A stretch of DNA of 5,928 nucleotides from contig JAFAWJ010000119.1 of the NCBI GenBank assembly GCA_019242065.1, positions 1 to 5,928 on the forward strand. Reading direction: 5' to 3'. Shown one piece after another: positions 4,178 to 5,928 of this stretch. The notes under the pieces were generated by a model. That model was not told the DNA's origin and made no database searches. It was given only the letters and a program-made list of their open reading frames with translations. The position numbers were made by a program, and so were the translations under genes. The stretch's first letter is position 1. The number at the start of each line of letters is the position of its first letter. The DNA comes from Chloroflexota bacterium. GTDB lineage: Bacteria > Chloroflexota > UBA6077 > CF-72.

Positions 4178-5928
4178 GTGGAGTTGGCCGCGATCGGGGT
4201 GTTGCTGTACGCAGCCCTCGCTTTGCCGCGGCTTCCGCGACGAGTCACGCTCGGGCTGCTCGCCGCGCTCGCGCTCGGCCTTGGCTGCCTGTTCGTCGCC
4301 CAGGCCGTCGCCCCCGCCGCCGGGCTGAAGGCCAGCTACTGGGCGTCTGCTACGCCGAGCGGCACGCCTGAGCGCTCCCCGGACTTCCCGTGGCTCACCG
4401 ACGCCACGCGGATCGAGCCAAACCTGGACCTGCGCGGCGAAGACTTCGGGGTTCACTTCTTCAACGACGCCGCTCGCTTCAACTTCGGCCCTGACGTCGT
4501 GCCGGGCCGCGACCAACTGGCCTTCAGCGTGCGCTGGACTGGCTGGCTCCAGGTGCCGTCGGATGGCACGCGGCGCTTCGTCCTGACTGCTGACGGGCCG
4601 GCCCAGGTCTCGATCGACGGCGCGCCCCTGAGCGGTCGTGACACGACCGTGAATCTCTCCAGCGACCTGCACGTGTTACAGGTTGACTACAGTCGGCCGG
4701 AGGCGCGGGTCCCGAGGCTGCGGCTGCAGTGGCAGCGGACGCCCGGCGGTCCGCTGGAGACCCTGGGCGGCGATGACCTGCGCTGGCGCGCAGAGGCGGG
4801 CACCTCGATCTTCGGCGACGTCCTCACGTGGATTGGCCGCGCGATCGTGGCAGGGGGCATTGTGGTGTGGCTCGCGCTCGGAGTCGTGACGCTGCTTGGC
4901 AAGACAACCCCCCTGACACCGCACCACAGCCCCGCGCCGAGCGGCAGGTCGCCAGTCCACCACCCGCTGGGCCCTGCGCCGCTTACGCCACACGCCGAGG
5001 CAGCCTCCCGTTGGTGGCGCGCTGGCGTGTGGCTGGTGCCGCTGGCGTTTTTGATCTACGGCCTGCAGCTGGAGGGCCCGGCGGCCGGCAAGGCCACGAT
5101 CCTTTCGGGCCTGGACGATTGGCTCATCTACGAGTCGTCCGCGCGCGACATCCTGCTCAACGGCTGGCGCATGGACGGCGGTCAAGGGCACGCGGCCGCG
5201 TTCTACGGCCAGCCGCTGTACCCGTACGTCCTGGCCGGCCTGCATCGACTCACCGGCGAAAGCCTGTTTGGTCCGATCGCGATTCAGTTCGCGGCGCTCG
5301 GAACCGTGGTCGTCGGCACCGCGGAGCTGGCGCGGCGGGCGTTTGGCACGCTGCTCGACGGACTCGTCGCAGCGGCCGCCCTGCTGGTCTTTCTCCAGCT
5401 GGAGCCCGAGCACTTCAAGATCGCCCGCCAGCTATTCAACGAGAACCTGTACATGCCACTGGTGATGGCCAGCCTCATCGTGCTGGTGGTCTGCGCGCGG
5501 CGCGCGCGGCCGATCGCCTGGTGGCAGGCGCTGCTGACTGGCGCGCTGTTGGGACTGACGGCGATCAGCCGCTCGCAGTTTCTGCTGTGTGTGCCGTTCG
5601 GACTGCTCGTGCTGAGCTTGGCCTGGCGGCGTTATCCGCGTATGGCGCTGTTGACGATCGTGCTGATCGGACTGGGCGTGTTGCTGCCAATCGCGCCGGT
5701 GACGGCTCGCAACTGGATCGTCTCCGGTCAGTTTGTGCCGATCAGCAGCAGCGGCGGAGCGAGCCTGCTCGAATTCCACCGCCCGCCGGCGGGATTGATC
5801 GATCAGTCGGCCATCGAGCATGACCCGTTGTACGACGCGCTGCACCTGGATCAGTCCACGCGGACCGTCGTCGCGTTTATCCGCGCCGACCCGCGCGACT
5901 ACGCCGCGACGCTGCTGCCGCTCGCCGC
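4178..5928 (+). CDS. PA14-domain GT-C glycosyltransferase (GT39/ArnT-like), 3' end outside window
   Basis: The first 583 codons of a large membrane glycosyltransferase, open to the window edge. Two N-terminal hydrophobic segments (2-17, 23-43) lead into an extracytoplasmic PA14-like beta domain (about 46-205), with GLKASYWAS, FSVRWTGWLQVPSDGTRRFV (116-135), VSIDGAPL and a final LRW. A helix (216-241), a Pro/His-rich cytoplasmic linker (242-278) and another helix (283-298) follow, then the GT-C core. Its first outer loop has LDDWLIYESSARDILLNGW with the likely catalytic D313-D314, then FYGQPLYPYVLAGLHRLTGE. NENLYMPLVMASL (421-433), GLTAISRSQFLL (459-470) and PVTARNWIVSGQFVPISS (507-524) are typical of GT39-type proteins. 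Such enzymes transfer sugars from polyprenyl-phosphate donors on the outer face. The alternating topology places PA14 and the catalytic loop on the same, outer side. The GTG at 4178 is the first start codon after the stop at 4160-4162. Acceptor and sugar are unknown. Confidence 0.88.
   Translation, partial: MELAAIGVLLYAALALPRLPRRVTLGLLAALALGLGCLFVAQAVAPAAGLKASYWASATPSGTPERSPDFPWLTDATRIEPNLDLRGEDFGVHFFNDAARFNFGPDVVPGRDQLAFSVRWTGWLQVPSDGTRRFVLTADGPAQVSIDGAPLSGRDTTVNLSSDLHVLQVDYSRPEARVPRLRLQWQRTPGGPLETLGGDDLRWRAEAGTSIFGDVLTWIGRAIVAGGIVVWLALGVVTLLGKTTPLTPHHSPAPSGRSPVHHPLGPAPLTPHAEAASRWWRAGVWLVPLAFLIYGLQLEGPAAGKATILSGLDDWLIYESSARDILLNGWRMDGGQGHAAAFYGQPLYPYVLAGLHRLTGESLFGPIAIQFAALGTVVVGTAELARRAFGTLLDGLVAAAALLVFLQLEPEHFKIARQLFNENLYMPLVMASLIVLVVCARRARPIAWWQALLTGALLGLTAISRSQFLLCVPFGLLVLSLAWRRYPRMALLTIVLIGLGVLLPIAPVTARNWIVSGQFVPISSSGGASLLEFHRPPAGLIDQSAIEHDPLYDALHLDQSTRTVVAFIRADPRDYAATLLPLA

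Noticed and set aside
3842..5413. Two long minus-strand frames (3842-4672 and 4676-5413)
   Set aside because: They lie opposite the Cys-rich and glycosyltransferase genes and translate to Gln/Arg-rich sequence with no motifs. The plus strand encodes PA14 and GT-C signatures across the same positions.
4828..5823. Plus-strand frame of 331 codons inside the glycosyltransferase gene
   Set aside because: It is one frame off the GT-C reading frame; its translation is Arg/Ala/Pro-rich without membrane segments or conserved motifs.

Overview
This is a high-G+C bacterial window (about two thirds G+C by eye, with third codon positions dominated by G and C). It holds five well-supported protein genes, one possible gene cut at the left edge and one cut at the right edge. 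The mix of an LCP glycopolymer transferase, a ROK sugar kinase, a DedA membrane protein and a GT-C glycosyltransferase carrying a PA14 domain, with mostly weak or absent Shine-Dalgarno sequences and several GTG starts, suggests a high-G+C Gram-positive-type or Chloroflexota-like bacterium. That placement is inference; no rRNA or marker gene is present. No tRNA, rRNA, CRISPR array, insertion sequence or phage gene was seen.

Layout. Left half, minus strand: a ROK-family sugar kinase (1567-2505) is followed after 13 nt by a LytR-CpsA-Psr (LCP) protein with a C-terminal LytR_C domain (306-1553). A non-coding stretch (75-305) then carries short repeats, a perfect 12-bp palindrome and a stem-loop. 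At the left edge lie the first 24 codons of a possible further minus-strand gene (1-74). Right half, plus strand: a DedA-family protein with an extra C-terminal membrane domain (about 2589-3785), a small Cys/His-rich protein of unknown function (3809-4132), and the start of a large PA14-containing GT-C glycosyltransferase (4178 to the window end, with no stop inside). The two halves diverge from an 83-bp intergenic region (2506-2588).

How the genes may work together (inference). Several products belong to families that deal with lipid-carrier-linked sugar polymers. ROK kinases phosphorylate sugars in the cytoplasm. Some DedA proteins return undecaprenyl phosphate or other lipids across the membrane. 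GT-C enzymes use polyprenyl-phosphate sugars outside the membrane. LCP proteins move finished polymers from the lipid carrier to the cell wall. The window is therefore plausibly part of a cell-envelope glycan locus. The least ordinary elements are the PA14 domain placed ahead of the GT-C core, the DedA protein with a four-helix extension, the unrecognised Cys-rich protein between them, and start sites that look leaderless.
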